A program made the position numbers and the translations under genes. Source: an uncultured Amylibacter sp. (GTDB taxonomy: Bacteria > Pseudomonadota > Alphaproteobacteria > Rhodobacterales > Rhodobacteraceae). From it: a stretch of DNA of 64,000 nt. A model generated the notes under the pieces. That model was not told the DNA's origin and made no database searches. It was given only the letters and a program-made list of their open reading frames with translations. This document shows, one piece after another, positions 25,885 through 34,687 of the stretch. Position 1 is the stretch's first letter. Every line of letters begins with the position of its first letter. The stretch lies in contig OX044354.1 of the NCBI GenBank assembly GCA_943846615.1, forward strand, positions 2,249,001 through 2,313,000, read 5' to 3'.

Positions 25885-27065
25885 TCGGTTGGCAACCCAC
25901 GCATTGGGTTGATCATCGAACCTTTGACAAGGCTGCTTAATATGGCTGGTGCTGGTGGAACCTTACTTAACGGGCCCAGAATGTAATCGCGTATTATTGG
26001 TAAAATACGGCTGTTGGATTGGTACATCGGTGTGAAAGTCCAGCTGAGCGCTTGGTAGACATTTGTGTGGCGTTTACGCGCCTTTACGTAACGTGGAAGG
26101 GCCTGATCGATGGGTAGCATTTTCAGGCATTGAACCAGCGCCGACGCATCCAGCAACGCCATATTCGCACCCTGTCCCAATTGCGGGCTGGCGCGATGCG
26201 CGGCATCCCCGATATGCACGATGCGGTCGCCATATGGTTTACGCAAACTACCGTGGGTGTAGGCGGCGGGTGTCATTTGAATATGCGCGGTGATTTGGTC
26301 GGTGAACGGGGTCAATTCGGGCCACAAGGCAGTGGCCTGTGCGCGCCAATCAGCGATGGGTGTATCATACCAATTTTTGATTTTGCCGCGTGGCATCGAC
26401 CAAAACAAAGCGGCCTTGGGTGTTGAGCCATTTGGCAACGTTCCGATGGGTAAAATACCAATCATGTTGGATGCGCGGCGGTATCGTTGTTGTAGCCGAT
26501 CATATTGTAATGGCGATTTTTCAGGCCAATCAACCGTGCCCCAGATCGCGCCATAGGGCAGGGGTTTTGAAATCAGGGAACTGATCGGGGAACTGGCACC
26601 CGTGGTGTCCACGACCAAGTCAAACGGCCCAGAGACGGTGTCGTTTTCAAAGGTTACGAAACGACCCGCATCGGTGGTGTGGGTGGAGGTGATTTTGTGA
26701 TTTGCGGTGATGGAAATACCATCCGCAATCGCCACGTCCAGCATCGCGTTAAACAGGCTGGCGCGATGAATACCCAGCCCGAAGTTTTCACCACCTCGTG
26801 GGCCATATGCAACGTCCAGAACCTTGCGCCCACTGATTGCCTCGTGGCCGATCATGTGGAAACCTTTGGCCCCCTTGGCCAATGCGCCATCGGCCGCGCC
26901 AAGTTGTTCCAAAACGCGGAGACCGACGGGTTGAATGACCAGCCCCGATCCAACGGGTTCCGGGGTGTTGAATTGATCGAATATTGTGATGTCAAACCCA
27001 GCGCGGCGTGCGAAAATTGCCGTTGCCAGCCCGCCAATACCGCAGCCACAAATTGCAATTTTCAT
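25857..27065 (-). CDS. FAD-dependent monooxygenase (salicylate/UbiH-like hydroxylase class)
   Basis: A 402-residue class A flavoprotein hydroxylase. It has the N-terminal dinucleotide motif ICGCGIGGLATAIFARRAG, the central D-G-like segment FDLVVDTTGASSPI, and the second FAD motif DRIVHIGDAAHRASPQLGQGANMAL. The substrate cannot be read from sequence; aromatic or polyketide-like acceptors are typical. It has no obvious operon partner and ends tail to tail with the Rrf2 gene. Confidence 0.84.
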   Translation of the reverse strand: MKIAICGCGIGGLATAIFARRAGFDITIFDQFNTPEPVGSGLVIQPVGLRVLEQLGAADGALAKGAKGFHMIGHEAISGRKVLDVAYGPRGGENFGLGIHRASLFNAMLDVAIADGISITANHKITSTHTTDAGRFVTFENDTVSGPFDLVVDTTGASSPISSLISKPLPYGAIWGTVDWPEKSPLQYDRLQQRYRRASNMIGILPIGTLPNGSTPKAALFWSMPRGKIKNWYDTPIADWRAQATALWPELTPFTDQITAHIQMTPAAYTHGSLRKPYGDRIVHIGDAAHRASPQLGQGANMALLDASALVQCLKMLPIDQALPRYVKARKRHTNVYQALSWTFTPMYQSNSRILPIIRDYILGPLSKVPPAPAILSSLVKGSMINPMRGLPTDQANKPAIR

Positions 27066-27309
27066 GTGTAACCCTTACCCGATTTGTCCTGACTATAACC
27101 CGTGCAAAGGCGGGAACAAGCGTTGATAACAGTAGTGGTGGACGTTCTGGATTACCCACAGTATAACGGCCCTATGGAACATATATTCGCGATTATTATT
27201 CGAATTACGGGCCCGGCGATCTGAACCGCAGATCCGTCGGGAAAAGGCGCTTGAGCATTCGCGCCGCACCACATCCACAACAGAATTTTTCCCATGACTG
27301 GAACATAAT
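27066..27309. other. Divergent intergenic region upstream of ileS
   Basis: This 244-bp gap between the divergent monooxygenase and ileS has no supported ORF. Its main visible structure is the hairpin at 27212-27241. ileS must have its promoter here. Confidence 0.6.
27212..27241 (+). other. Long hairpin in the ileS leader
   Basis: CCCGGCGATCTG pairs with CAGATCCGTCGGG around an AACCG loop, with one mismatch and one bulge. It lies about 70 nt before the ileS start codon. No T tract follows, so it is not a simple terminator. Confidence 0.45.
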
Positions 27310-30198
27310 ATGTGCGCTGACACACCTGAATACAAAGAGACAATCAACCTGCCTGTAACGGATTTCCCAATGCGTGCGGGCCTGCCGAAACGTGAACCTG
27401 AATGGCTGGCGCGTTGGGCCGAAATTGGCGTTTACGAACGCCTACGCGAGAAGACGGGCCGCGAGCCGTTTATCCTGCATGATGGCCCGCCATATGCGAA
27501 TGGTCATTTGCACATTGGGCACGCGTTGAACAAGATTTTGAAAGACATGGTTGTGCGTTCACAACAGATGATGGGTAAGGATGCGCGTTACATTCCTGGT
27601 TGGGATTGTCACGGCCTGCCGATTGAATGGAAGATTGAGGAACAGTACCGCAAGAAGGGCAAGAACAAAGACGATGTGCCCGTTGTGGAATTGCGTCAAG
27701 AATGTCGCAAGTTCGCCGAAGGTTGGGTGGATATTCAACGCGAAGAATTCAAGCGTTTGGGCATCACAGGGAAATGGGACGATCCATACCTGACGATGAA
27801 CTACCACGCCGAGGCGGTGATCGCAGACGAGTTCATGAAATTTGCGATGAATGGATCGCTGTATCAAGGTTCAAAACCTGTGATGTGGTCGCCCGTAGAG
27901 AAGACGGCATTGGCCGAGGCCGAGATCGAATATCACAATCACAAATCGCACACGATTTGGGTGCCGTTTAAGTTTGCAAATGCACCTGATGCGATCAAAA
28001 ATGCGCGGGTAGTAATCTGGACGACGACCCCGTGGACGATCCCATCAAACAAGGCCGTGGCGTTCAATCCCAAGATTTCATACGGCCTGTACGAAGTGCA
28101 GGAAACCGAAGAAGAGAGCTGGACCGCAGCGGGTCAACAATACATCTTTGCCGATACATTGGCAGAGGATGCTTTGACGAAATCTCGTGTTACGAAATTC
28201 GCGCGTGTGAGTGATGTTTCAGCGACCGATCTGGATGGTGCGATCTGTGCGCATCCGTTGGCTGATTTGGATGACTACTGGGGTTACGACGTTCCAATGA
28301 TTGATGGCGATCACGTAACCGACGATGCGGGTACCGGATTTGTGCATACGGCGCCCAGCCACGGTGCGGATGACTATGAGTGTTTTGTAAAACGCAATTG
28401 GTTGGATCGCATGACGCATAACGTGGGCGAGGCGTCTGAATTCTTGCCGCATGTTCCGTTCTTTGCTGGGTTGGAAGTGTTCGATCGTAAGGGCAAAGAG
28501 GGCAAGGCGAATAATGCCGTGATTGCGAAATTGGTTGAGGCCGGTGGCATCATTGCGCGTGGGCGTGTTGAGCACAGCTATCCGCATTCGTGGCGTTCCA
28601 AGGCACCAATTATTTTCCGCAATACACCGCAATGGTTTACCGCGATTGACAAAGAAATCGGCGGCAATGACACGCATGGTAAAACCATTCGCGAACGTGC
28701 GTTGACGGAAATCGACAACGTGAAATGGACACCACAAACAGGCCGCAACCGTTTGTATTCCATGATCGAGGCACGCCCTGATTGGGTGATGTCGCGTCAA
28801 CGTGCATGGGGTGTTCCGTTGACCTGTTTCACACGCAAGGGTGCCCTGCCGACGGACGAAGGATTCATCCTGCAAGATGCCGAAGTGAATGCGCGGATCG
28901 TTGCCGCGTTTGAGGAAGAGAGCGCGGATTGCTGGTTCGAAGATGGCGCCAAAGAACGGTTCCTTGGCAACGGATATAACGCCGATGAATGGGATCAGGT
29001 TTACGATGTTTTGGATGTTTGGTTCGACAGTGGATCGACCCATGCATTCGTGATGCGTGATCGCGAGGATGGTGCAGATGATGGCATTGCCGACCTGTAT
29101 CTAGAAGGTACGGATCAACACCGTGGGTGGTTCCACTCTTCGTTGTTGCAGTCCTGCGGTACCAATGGACGTGCGCCGTACAAGGGTGTTTTGACGCATG
29201 GATTTACGCTGGATGAAAAGGGCATGAAAATGTCCAAGTCCGTGGGTAATACAATCGCACCCGAACAGGTGATCAAGCAATACGGCGCAGATATTTTGCG
29301 CCTGTGGGTGGCGCAATCGGATTACACGGCTGACTTGCGTATCGGACCTGAAATCCTGAAAAACGTGGCAGATAGCTATCGTCGTTTGCGCAATACGATG
29401 CGATTTATTTTGGGCAATCTCAATGGGTTCGAAGACGCAGAGAAGGTTGAACCAGCGGATATGCCAGAGCTGGAGCAATGGGTTCTGCATCGACTGGCAG
29501 AACTGGATAAAGTTGTGCGTGATGGTTATGCGGCCTATGATTTCCAAGGTGTGTTTTCACAAGTGTTCCAATTCGCGACGGTGGATCTGAGCAGCTTCTA
29601 TTTCGATATTCGCAAGGATGTTTTGTATTGTGATGATGTGAACGGAAACCGCCGTAAATCGGCGCGGACTGTTTTGGATATCCTGTTCAATCGCCTGACA
29701 ACTTGGTTGGCGCCGATGTTGTGTTTCACCATGGAAGATGTGTGGCTAGAGCGGAACAATGATGCAGACGCATCAGTGCATTTGGTTGATATTCCCGAAA
29801 CACCTGCGGCGTGGTTGAACCCAGAATTGGCGGCGAAATGGGAGATTATTCGCAATGTGCGCCGCGTTGTGACGGGTGCGATTGAGATCGAACGTACAGC
29901 CAAAAATATCGGGTCATCCCTAGAGGCCGCACCGAACGTGCATTTCGGTTTGACAGACGAAGTGAAGGACGTAGTCGCGTCCGTTGATTTCGCCGACATC
30001 TGTATCACATCGGACATCAATCTGATCGGTGGCGCGCCATCGATGCAAGGCTTCAAATTGGATGACGTCGAAAACATCGAAGTGTTGTTCATGAAGGCGA
30101 CAGGCGACAAGTGCCAACGGTGTTGGAAAGTGACGCCAGAGGTTGGTAAACAGGAACACGAGGGTTGCTGTAAACGTTGCAGTGACGCGCTGGGTTGA
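27310..30198 (+). CDS. ileS: Isoleucyl-tRNA synthetase
   Basis: Charges tRNA-Ile, with editing of valine. At 962 residues it is a full-length class I synthetase: PYANGHLHIGH (HIGH at 68-71), GWDCHGLPIEWK, a CP1 editing domain (WTTTPWTIPSNKA ... DDAGTGFVHTAPSHGADD), DVWFDSGSTHAFV, KMSKS at 640-644, and a C-terminal zinc module CQRCW ... CCKRC. It begins a tight three-gene set: the methyltransferase starts on a TTG overlapping its stop codon, and the exporter follows with a 4-bp overlap. Confidence 0.98.
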   Translation: MCADTPEYKETINLPVTDFPMRAGLPKREPEWLARWAEIGVYERLREKTGREPFILHDGPPYANGHLHIGHALNKILKDMVVRSQQMMGKDARYIPGWDCHGLPIEWKIEEQYRKKGKNKDDVPVVELRQECRKFAEGWVDIQREEFKRLGITGKWDDPYLTMNYHAEAVIADEFMKFAMNGSLYQGSKPVMWSPVEKTALAEAEIEYHNHKSHTIWVPFKFANAPDAIKNARVVIWTTTPWTIPSNKAVAFNPKISYGLYEVQETEEESWTAAGQQYIFADTLAEDALTKSRVTKFARVSDVSATDLDGAICAHPLADLDDYWGYDVPMIDGDHVTDDAGTGFVHTAPSHGADDYECFVKRNWLDRMTHNVGEASEFLPHVPFFAGLEVFDRKGKEGKANNAVIAKLVEAGGIIARGRVEHSYPHSWRSKAPIIFRNTPQWFTAIDKEIGGNDTHGKTIRERALTEIDNVKWTPQTGRNRLYSMIEARPDWVMSRQRAWGVPLTCFTRKGALPTDEGFILQDAEVNARIVAAFEEESADCWFEDGAKERFLGNGYNADEWDQVYDVLDVWFDSGSTHAFVMRDREDGADDGIADLYLEGTDQHRGWFHSSLLQSCGTNGRAPYKGVLTHGFTLDEKGMKMSKSVGNTIAPEQVIKQYGADILRLWVAQSDYTADLRIGPEILKNVADSYRRLRNTMRFILGNLNGFEDAEKVEPADMPELEQWVLHRLAELDKVVRDGYAAYDFQGVFSQVFQFATVDLSSFYFDIRKDVLYCDDVNGNRRKSARTVLDILFNRLTTWLAPMLCFTMEDVWLERNNDADASVHLVDIPETPAAWLNPELAAKWEIIRNVRRVVTGAIEIERTAKNIGSSLEAAPNVHFGLTDEVKDVVASVDFADICITSDINLIGGAPSMQGFKLDDVENIEVLFMKATGDKCQRCWKVTPEVGKQEHEGCCKRCSDALG

Positions 30199-30647
30199 AC
30201 ATTGGCACCATCTTGACGCCCGTTGGGCAGATCGCGTTATGCGAAGCAGATGGTGCGATTATTGAATTGCGTTGGGCGGGTGAAAATACCGGCCAACGCA
30301 CCGCCGTTTTAAAGAACGGCTTGGATCAACTGGCAGCGTATTTTGATGGTTCGTTGACGGAGTTTGATTTACCGCTAGGCCCCGATGTCGGCGATTTTGG
30401 TATTTCGGTTTTAGATCAGATTAGTGCCATTCCATTTGGGTATACAAAAACCTATGGCGAGATTGCTGATGCGCTGGGTTCTGCGGCGCAGCCTGTTGGC
30501 ACAGCCTGCGGTGCTAATCCGATCCCGATCATTATTCCGTGTCACAGGGTTCTAGCCCAAAATGGTTTAGGCGGATTTTCGGGTGCGGGCGGTGTCGAAA
30601 CCAAGGTGGTGTTACTACGCCACGAAGGTGCTGGGGTATTGATATGA
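30195..30647 (+). CDS. ogt: Methylated-DNA--protein-cysteine methyltransferase
   Basis: Suicide repair enzyme that takes O6-alkyl groups from guanine onto its own cysteine. The active site IIIPCHRV places the acceptor at C116; upstream are FGYTKTYGEIADALG (helix-turn-helix and Tyr) and GTACGANP. Its 150 residues are typical of a single-domain Ogt. The start is TTG at 30195 overlapping the ileS stop by 4 bp; no better start keeps the N-terminal domain. It is coupled to ileS and the following exporter. Confidence 0.92.
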   Translation: MNIGTILTPVGQIALCEADGAIIELRWAGENTGQRTAVLKNGLDQLAAYFDGSLTEFDLPLGPDVGDFGISVLDQISAIPFGYTKTYGEIADALGSAAQPVGTACGANPIPIIIPCHRVLAQNGLGGFSGAGGVETKVVLLRHEGAGVLI

Positions 30648-31480
30648 CACTTGGGGTTTTAGTAGCCGTTTTGTTTGCAGCCGTCCTGCACGCGTCATGG
30701 AATGCGATCATTAAATTTGGTGATGATAAGTTTCAAGGCATGGTTTTATTGTCCGTGGCGCATGGGTTTATTGGGCTGGCGATGATCGTCGTTTCACCGT
30801 TACCGACCATTGCGGCGATCCCATGGCTGGCGGCGTCGGTGGCATTGCATTTGTGGTATAAATTTTTCCTGTCCAGCGCGTACGAGCGCGGCGATTTAAG
30901 CCGTGTTTATCCAATCGCCCGTGGCGCCGCGCCGATGATGGTTTTGATCATCAGTGGTTTGTTTTTAAGCGATGTTATTACGGGCCGCGAGGTGGCCGGG
31001 ATCATTGCGGTAGGCGTTGGAATTTTAGTTTTAGCGCGGGGCGTTTTTACCAATGGGGAAACCGTGGCGTTGTTACCCTTCGCGTTGGCATCTGCCGTTG
31101 GGACGGCGGGGTATTCGATTGCAGATGGGTTGGGCGCACGTGAATATGGCGATCCGACGGGGTATTTGGGATGGCTGTTTTTGTTCGATGCGTTGTTGTT
31201 TACAGTTTGGGGGGTACAGCGCCGTGGCATGGCAGTTTTTCCAAAGGAAACAAAGGTTTGGGTGTTGGGTTTTGCCGCTGGTGTGATCTCTATTTTGGCT
31301 TATTGGATTGCTGTTTGGGCAATGACACAGGCACCAATTGCGCTGGTGGTGGCATTGCGGGAAACCTCTGTGATTTTCGCTGTGTTGATCGGGATATTGT
31401 TTTTTGGCGAGAAGGCGGACAGGGGCAAAGTGATTGCCACTGTGATCATCATTGGTGGAATATTACTTATGCGTCTTTGA
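30644..31480 (+). CDS. EamA/DMT-superfamily transporter
   Basis: A 278-residue integral membrane protein with about ten hydrophobic helices in two EamA halves. It begins MTLGVLVAVLFAAVLHASWNAIIKFG and ends ALRETSVIFAVLIGILFFGEKADRGKVIATVIIIGGILLMRL, the typical end of metabolite exporters. The longer frame from 30539 is read through the methyltransferase gene and is rejected in favour of ATG 30644, which overlaps its stop (ATGA). The substrate is unknown. It ends convergent with pcs, 14 bp overlapped. Confidence 0.85.
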   Translation: MTLGVLVAVLFAAVLHASWNAIIKFGDDKFQGMVLLSVAHGFIGLAMIVVSPLPTIAAIPWLAASVALHLWYKFFLSSAYERGDLSRVYPIARGAAPMMVLIISGLFLSDVITGREVAGIIAVGVGILVLARGVFTNGETVALLPFALASAVGTAGYSIADGLGAREYGDPTGYLGWLFLFDALLFTVWGVQRRGMAVFPKETKVWVLGFAAGVISILAYWIAVWAMTQAPIALVVALRETSVIFAVLIGILFFGEKADRGKVIATVIIIGGILLMRL

Positions 31481-32162
31481 CGGGGAGTAGTTGTTGGATG
31501 ATACCAACGCCCAGTAGGTAGATTGACGTGAGGCCAAGTGCACCCGTGACGATGGGGCCTGCGTGGAAGTTTGTCCATGCACAGATACCTGCCAGAACCG
31601 TCCAGATTAATGCGATGGGTAAGCTGATATTGCGCCAGCGTTCCGTGCGCACAGGGTGGATGAATTTCAGTGGGAAGAACATCGATGCGGCGAGGATTAT
31701 GACCAGCGCCAGAATGATGTAGAAATTGGGATGTGTGGCGAAGATGACGACCGCGAACATGTTCCAACATCCAGGAAATCCAGCAAAGGAATTATCCTTG
31801 GTTTTCATGCGTGTATCCGCGAAATACAGGGCTGATGTGAAGGTGATTACGATAATTGCGACCCAGCCCGTCCAGCCGTTGAAGAGCCCCGATTTAAACA
31901 GAGCATAGGCGGGGATAAAGACGTAGGTCAGGTAATCGATGATCAAATCCAACAGGACGCCATCGTATTCAGGGGCATTCTTTTTGACGTGGTATTTGCG
32001 GGCCAAGGGGCCATCGATGCCATCAACAAAGAAGGCGACGACCAGCCATAGGAACATCATATCCCATTTGGATTCCACGGCGGCCAGCATGGCCAGCATT
32101 GCGAAAACGGCGCCTGTGGCGGTGAGGTAGTGCACGGACAGTGCTTTGATGCGTAATGTCAT
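31467..32162 (-). CDS. pcs: Phosphatidylcholine synthase
   Basis: Makes phosphatidylcholine directly from CDP-diacylglycerol and choline in the inner membrane. In its 231 residues it shows the Pcs-specific CDP-alcohol phosphotransferase motif DG(x)2AR(x)12G(x)3D(x)3D, here DGPLAR ... G-VLL-D-LII-D, where other members have an 8-residue spacer. It has the N-terminal LSVHYLTATGA stretch and about seven or eight hydrophobic helices. It stands alone, convergent with the exporter gene. Confidence 0.92.
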   Translation of the reverse strand: MTLRIKALSVHYLTATGAVFAMLAMLAAVESKWDMMFLWLVVAFFVDGIDGPLARKYHVKKNAPEYDGVLLDLIIDYLTYVFIPAYALFKSGLFNGWTGWVAIIVITFTSALYFADTRMKTKDNSFAGFPGCWNMFAVVIFATHPNFYIILALVIILAASMFFPLKFIHPVRTERWRNISLPIALIWTVLAGICAWTNFHAGPIVTGALGLTSIYLLGVGIIQQLLPVKDA

Positions 32163-32314
32163 TTTTCTGTCTTATATGAAGTTTTTGAAAATTCAACCGT
32201 GCGGTGCGTTTTGGCTTGATATACTGAAAGTATAGCGCGGGTGGCACGCGATGTGGTTAACAGAAGATTTCGGGAACAAGGATTTTGGTGGGTAAAGGTT
32301 AAATTTTGCACGGC

Positions 32315-33232
32315 TTATGCCTTCGGATGCGCCTTCTTATAAACTTCCATCAGGCGTTTTTGATCGACTGCGGTATAGGTTTGCGTCGTGGATAGGGATG
32401 AGTGGCCCAACAGCTCTTGGATCGCGCGAAGGTCGCCGCCTGCTTCTAATAAATGCGTTGCAAAAGAGTGGCGCATGGCGTGGGGGGTTGCCGTTGAAGG
32501 CAGACCGAGTTGCATGCGGGATTGTTCCATTACTTTTTGAATCAGGCGCGGGTTTAGGGGGCCGCCGCGCACGCCTTTGAATAAGGCGTCGTCACGTTCG
32601 AACGGCATGGGGCAGGATTGCAGGTAGGCGTCCACCGCCGCGCGGGCCGCCGGCAAAACAGGGACGATGCGTTCTTTGCCGCCTTTGCCTTTGATTTTTA
32701 GGACTTCGGGTAAGGGGGCGTCTTTGAATTGGAGTGATAGTGCCTCTGATATGCGTAGGCCGCAGCCGTAGAGCAGGGTGACGACGGCGACATCACGCAG
32801 GCCGACCCAGCCTTCGGTTGATTGCACCTCGACGCGCGATATCAGATCGGTGGCGGCGCGGGGATCAACGGGGCGAGGCAATGGTTTTTCGAATTTTGGT
32901 GCGCGGGTGGCTAGAACGGCGGTGACGGTGATGCCTGTGGTTTCGCCAAGATAGCGGTAGAAGGTTTTAACGGCAGACAATGCGCGCGCCAGTGATCGCG
33001 GTGACAGGCCCGCACGGCGCGCGTGCGCCATCCATGATCGCATGTCTTTGATATCGACCTTTGCTAGCATGTTTTTCGAACTGGCGGCACCGATGTGTTC
33101 AGACATGAAGTGCAGATATCCTGACACGTCTTGGCGATAAGCATCGATTGTTTTAGGGGCTTTGCCGCCCACCGCGGACAGGCTGGCGAGCCAGCGTTCC
33201 ATTAAATCAAATCCACCAGTGGGATTAGTCAT
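32315..33232 (-). CDS. xerC: Tyrosine recombinase XerC
   Basis: Site-specific recombinase that resolves chromosome dimers at dif with XerD. Its 305 residues carry a SAM-like N-terminal core-binding domain and the catalytic set: Arg in GCGLRISEAL, Lys in KGKGGKER, HxxR in PHAMRHSFATHLLEAGGDLR, His in LLGHSSL and Tyr in TQTYT. ATG 33232 overlaps the DUF484 stop by 8 bp; the longer frame from 33310 reads through that gene. The DUF484-xerC pairing is the normal housekeeping context, so it is not a phage integrase. Confidence 0.93.
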   Translation of the reverse strand: MTNPTGGFDLMERWLASLSAVGGKAPKTIDAYRQDVSGYLHFMSEHIGAASSKNMLAKVDIKDMRSWMAHARRAGLSPRSLARALSAVKTFYRYLGETTGITVTAVLATRAPKFEKPLPRPVDPRAATDLISRVEVQSTEGWVGLRDVAVVTLLYGCGLRISEALSLQFKDAPLPEVLKIKGKGGKERIVPVLPAARAAVDAYLQSCPMPFERDDALFKGVRGGPLNPRLIQKVMEQSRMQLGLPSTATPHAMRHSFATHLLEAGGDLRAIQELLGHSSLSTTQTYTAVDQKRLMEVYKKAHPKA

Positions 33233-33944
33233 TATGTAACCAGCGTTGCATGACTTTTTCAAACACCGAGCCGTAGAAGACCAACAAGTCTGTGCCCATA
33301 TTTGGTGCAAATTGATCAGGGTTGTGGGATGCCATCAATAGTAGACCTGGACGATTACCGACACCAAGGTCGAGCTTCATCAAGGCCTCTGAGCGGACAT
33401 GTTCGGCGTTTAGGCCGTGGATTTTTGTGACGCCTTTGCGAATTTGGCGAAGCGTGACGGGGCGGGGATCCATTTCCTTGCCCAGCGTAATATAATAATC
33501 GATTTCGTCTTTTTGCAAGAACACTACGCCCGGGCCGAATTCGCGTTGTAGGGCTGGCATGTCTGCTAGCGGGATTGCGGGGGCCTCTAGACAGAGACGC
33601 GCGACATCGATGTTTAATGTTTGCGCCCAACGTGTGCGCAGGAATTCCAGAAAATCGGGAAATGTGTTTGGCTCCAACACATCCAAGATGGCGCGATGCA
33701 CCTTGGATGTGGTGGCTATATTGTCGTAGGCCGCGGAAATGATCGTGTTATTTTGACCCTCCATTTCGTCAAGACGGCCTTCTAGGCGTTTGAGGACGAC
33801 TGTTTTCAGATCGATGATATTGGATGGGATATCCGCATCGCTGGCGGCGACCAGAGCGCGCATGACCTCTCGGTCATTGAGTAACGCTTCGGGGTCTTGC
33901 AAAATCCGCGAACGGATATCAGCCATTTGATCTGTGTCAGTCAT
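33225..33944 (-). CDS. DUF484 family protein
   Basis: A 239-residue cytoplasmic protein of the DUF484 family, which has a GAF-like fold and usually sits next to xerC. It has an N-terminal helical segment (DPEALLNDREVMRALVAAS) and a predicted coiled stretch (VVLKRLEGRLDEMEGQNNTIISAA) followed by the sensor-like domain ending LLLMASHNPDQFAPNMGTDLLVFYGSVFEKVMQRW. Its function is unknown. It lies 10 bp after the aldolase gene on the same strand and is coupled to xerC. Confidence 0.86.
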   Translation of the reverse strand: MTDTDQMADIRSRILQDPEALLNDREVMRALVAASDADIPSNIIDLKTVVLKRLEGRLDEMEGQNNTIISAAYDNIATTSKVHRAILDVLEPNTFPDFLEFLRTRWAQTLNIDVARLCLEAPAIPLADMPALQREFGPGVVFLQKDEIDYYITLGKEMDPRPVTLRQIRKGVTKIHGLNAEHVRSEALMKLDLGVGNRPGLLLMASHNPDQFAPNMGTDLLVFYGSVFEKVMQRWLHND

Positions 33945-33954
33945 CGTTCAAACC

Positions 33955-34608
33955 TTAAAGGATGTTTTGGCCTGTTTTGGCCCAGTCTTTCATGAACTGT
34001 TCCAAACCTGCGTCTGTCAGCGGGTGTTGTGCCAGTTTCTTGATCACTGATGGTGGTGCGGTCATCACGTCGGCGCCGATTTTGGCGCATTCGGAAACGT
34101 GGTTTACCGTACGGATCGATGCGGCCAAGATTTCGGTGTCGAAATCGTAGTTGTCGTAGATTTGACGGATATCCGCGATCAAGTCCAAGCCATCGATGTT
34201 GATGTCATCCAAACGACCGATGAATGGTGAGATGAATGTTGCGCCCGCTTTGGCGGCGATCAACGCTTGGTTAGCAGAGAAACAAAGAGTTACGTTGACC
34301 ATTGTGCCCTCTGACGACAATGTTTTACAGGTTTTCAGGCCGTCCCAAGTCAATGGCACCTTTACGGTGATGTTGTCGGCGAGCTTGGCCAATTTGCGAC
34401 CCTCTTTGATCATTTCTTCGGCCTCTGTTGCAACAACTTCGGCGGAAACAGGGCCGTCGACCAGATCACAGATTTCTTTGGTGACTTCTAGGATATCACG
34501 GCCTGATTTTAGGATCAGGGAAGGGTTGGTTGTTACGCCATCGATGATGCCCAGCTCGTTAAGTTCGGCAATTTCATCAACAACGGCGGTATCTGCGAAA
34601 AATTTCAT
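33955..34608 (-). CDS. fsa: Fructose-6-phosphate aldolase / transaldolase-like protein
   Basis: A 217-residue TalC/FSA-type Schiff-base aldolase. The catalytic lysine is in [44 protein letters not shown] is the family's N-terminal signature, and [23 protein letters not shown] and [12 protein letters not shown] follow. Whether it works as an aldolase or a transaldolase cannot be told from sequence. AGGG lies 9 nt before the ATG. It leads the fsa-DUF484-xerC set and is divergent from priA. Confidence 0.91.
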   Translation of the reverse strand: MKFFADTAVVDEIAELNELGIIDGVTTNPSLILKSGRDILEVTKEICDLVDGPVSAEVVATEAEEMIKEGRKLAKLADNITVKVPLTWDGLKTCKTLSSEGTMVNVTLCFSANQALIAAKAGATFISPFIGRLDDINIDGLDLIADIRQIYDNYDFDTEILAASIRTVNHVSECAKIGADVMTAPPSVIKKLAQHPLTDAGLEQFMKDWAKTGQNIL

Positions 34609-34687
34609 TGTGTTTCCCTGTGGGTTTATGTTGCATACATGTTCACGCGCATCTTAACCAAATCGTGCGATTGAGGAAACAATATAA

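Noticed and set aside
27066..27309. T-box riboswitch before ileS
   Set aside because: No T-box consensus or terminator/antiterminator pair was found, and the class is not typical of alphaproteobacteria.
28219..29043. 274-codon open frame antisense to ileS
   Set aside because: It lies wholly inside ileS, has no ribosome-binding site and no recognisable protein features.
32315..33232. Tyrosine recombinase as a sign of a prophage or integron
   Set aside because: The DUF484-xerC neighbourhood is the standard chromosomal one and no phage genes or att-like repeats are nearby.
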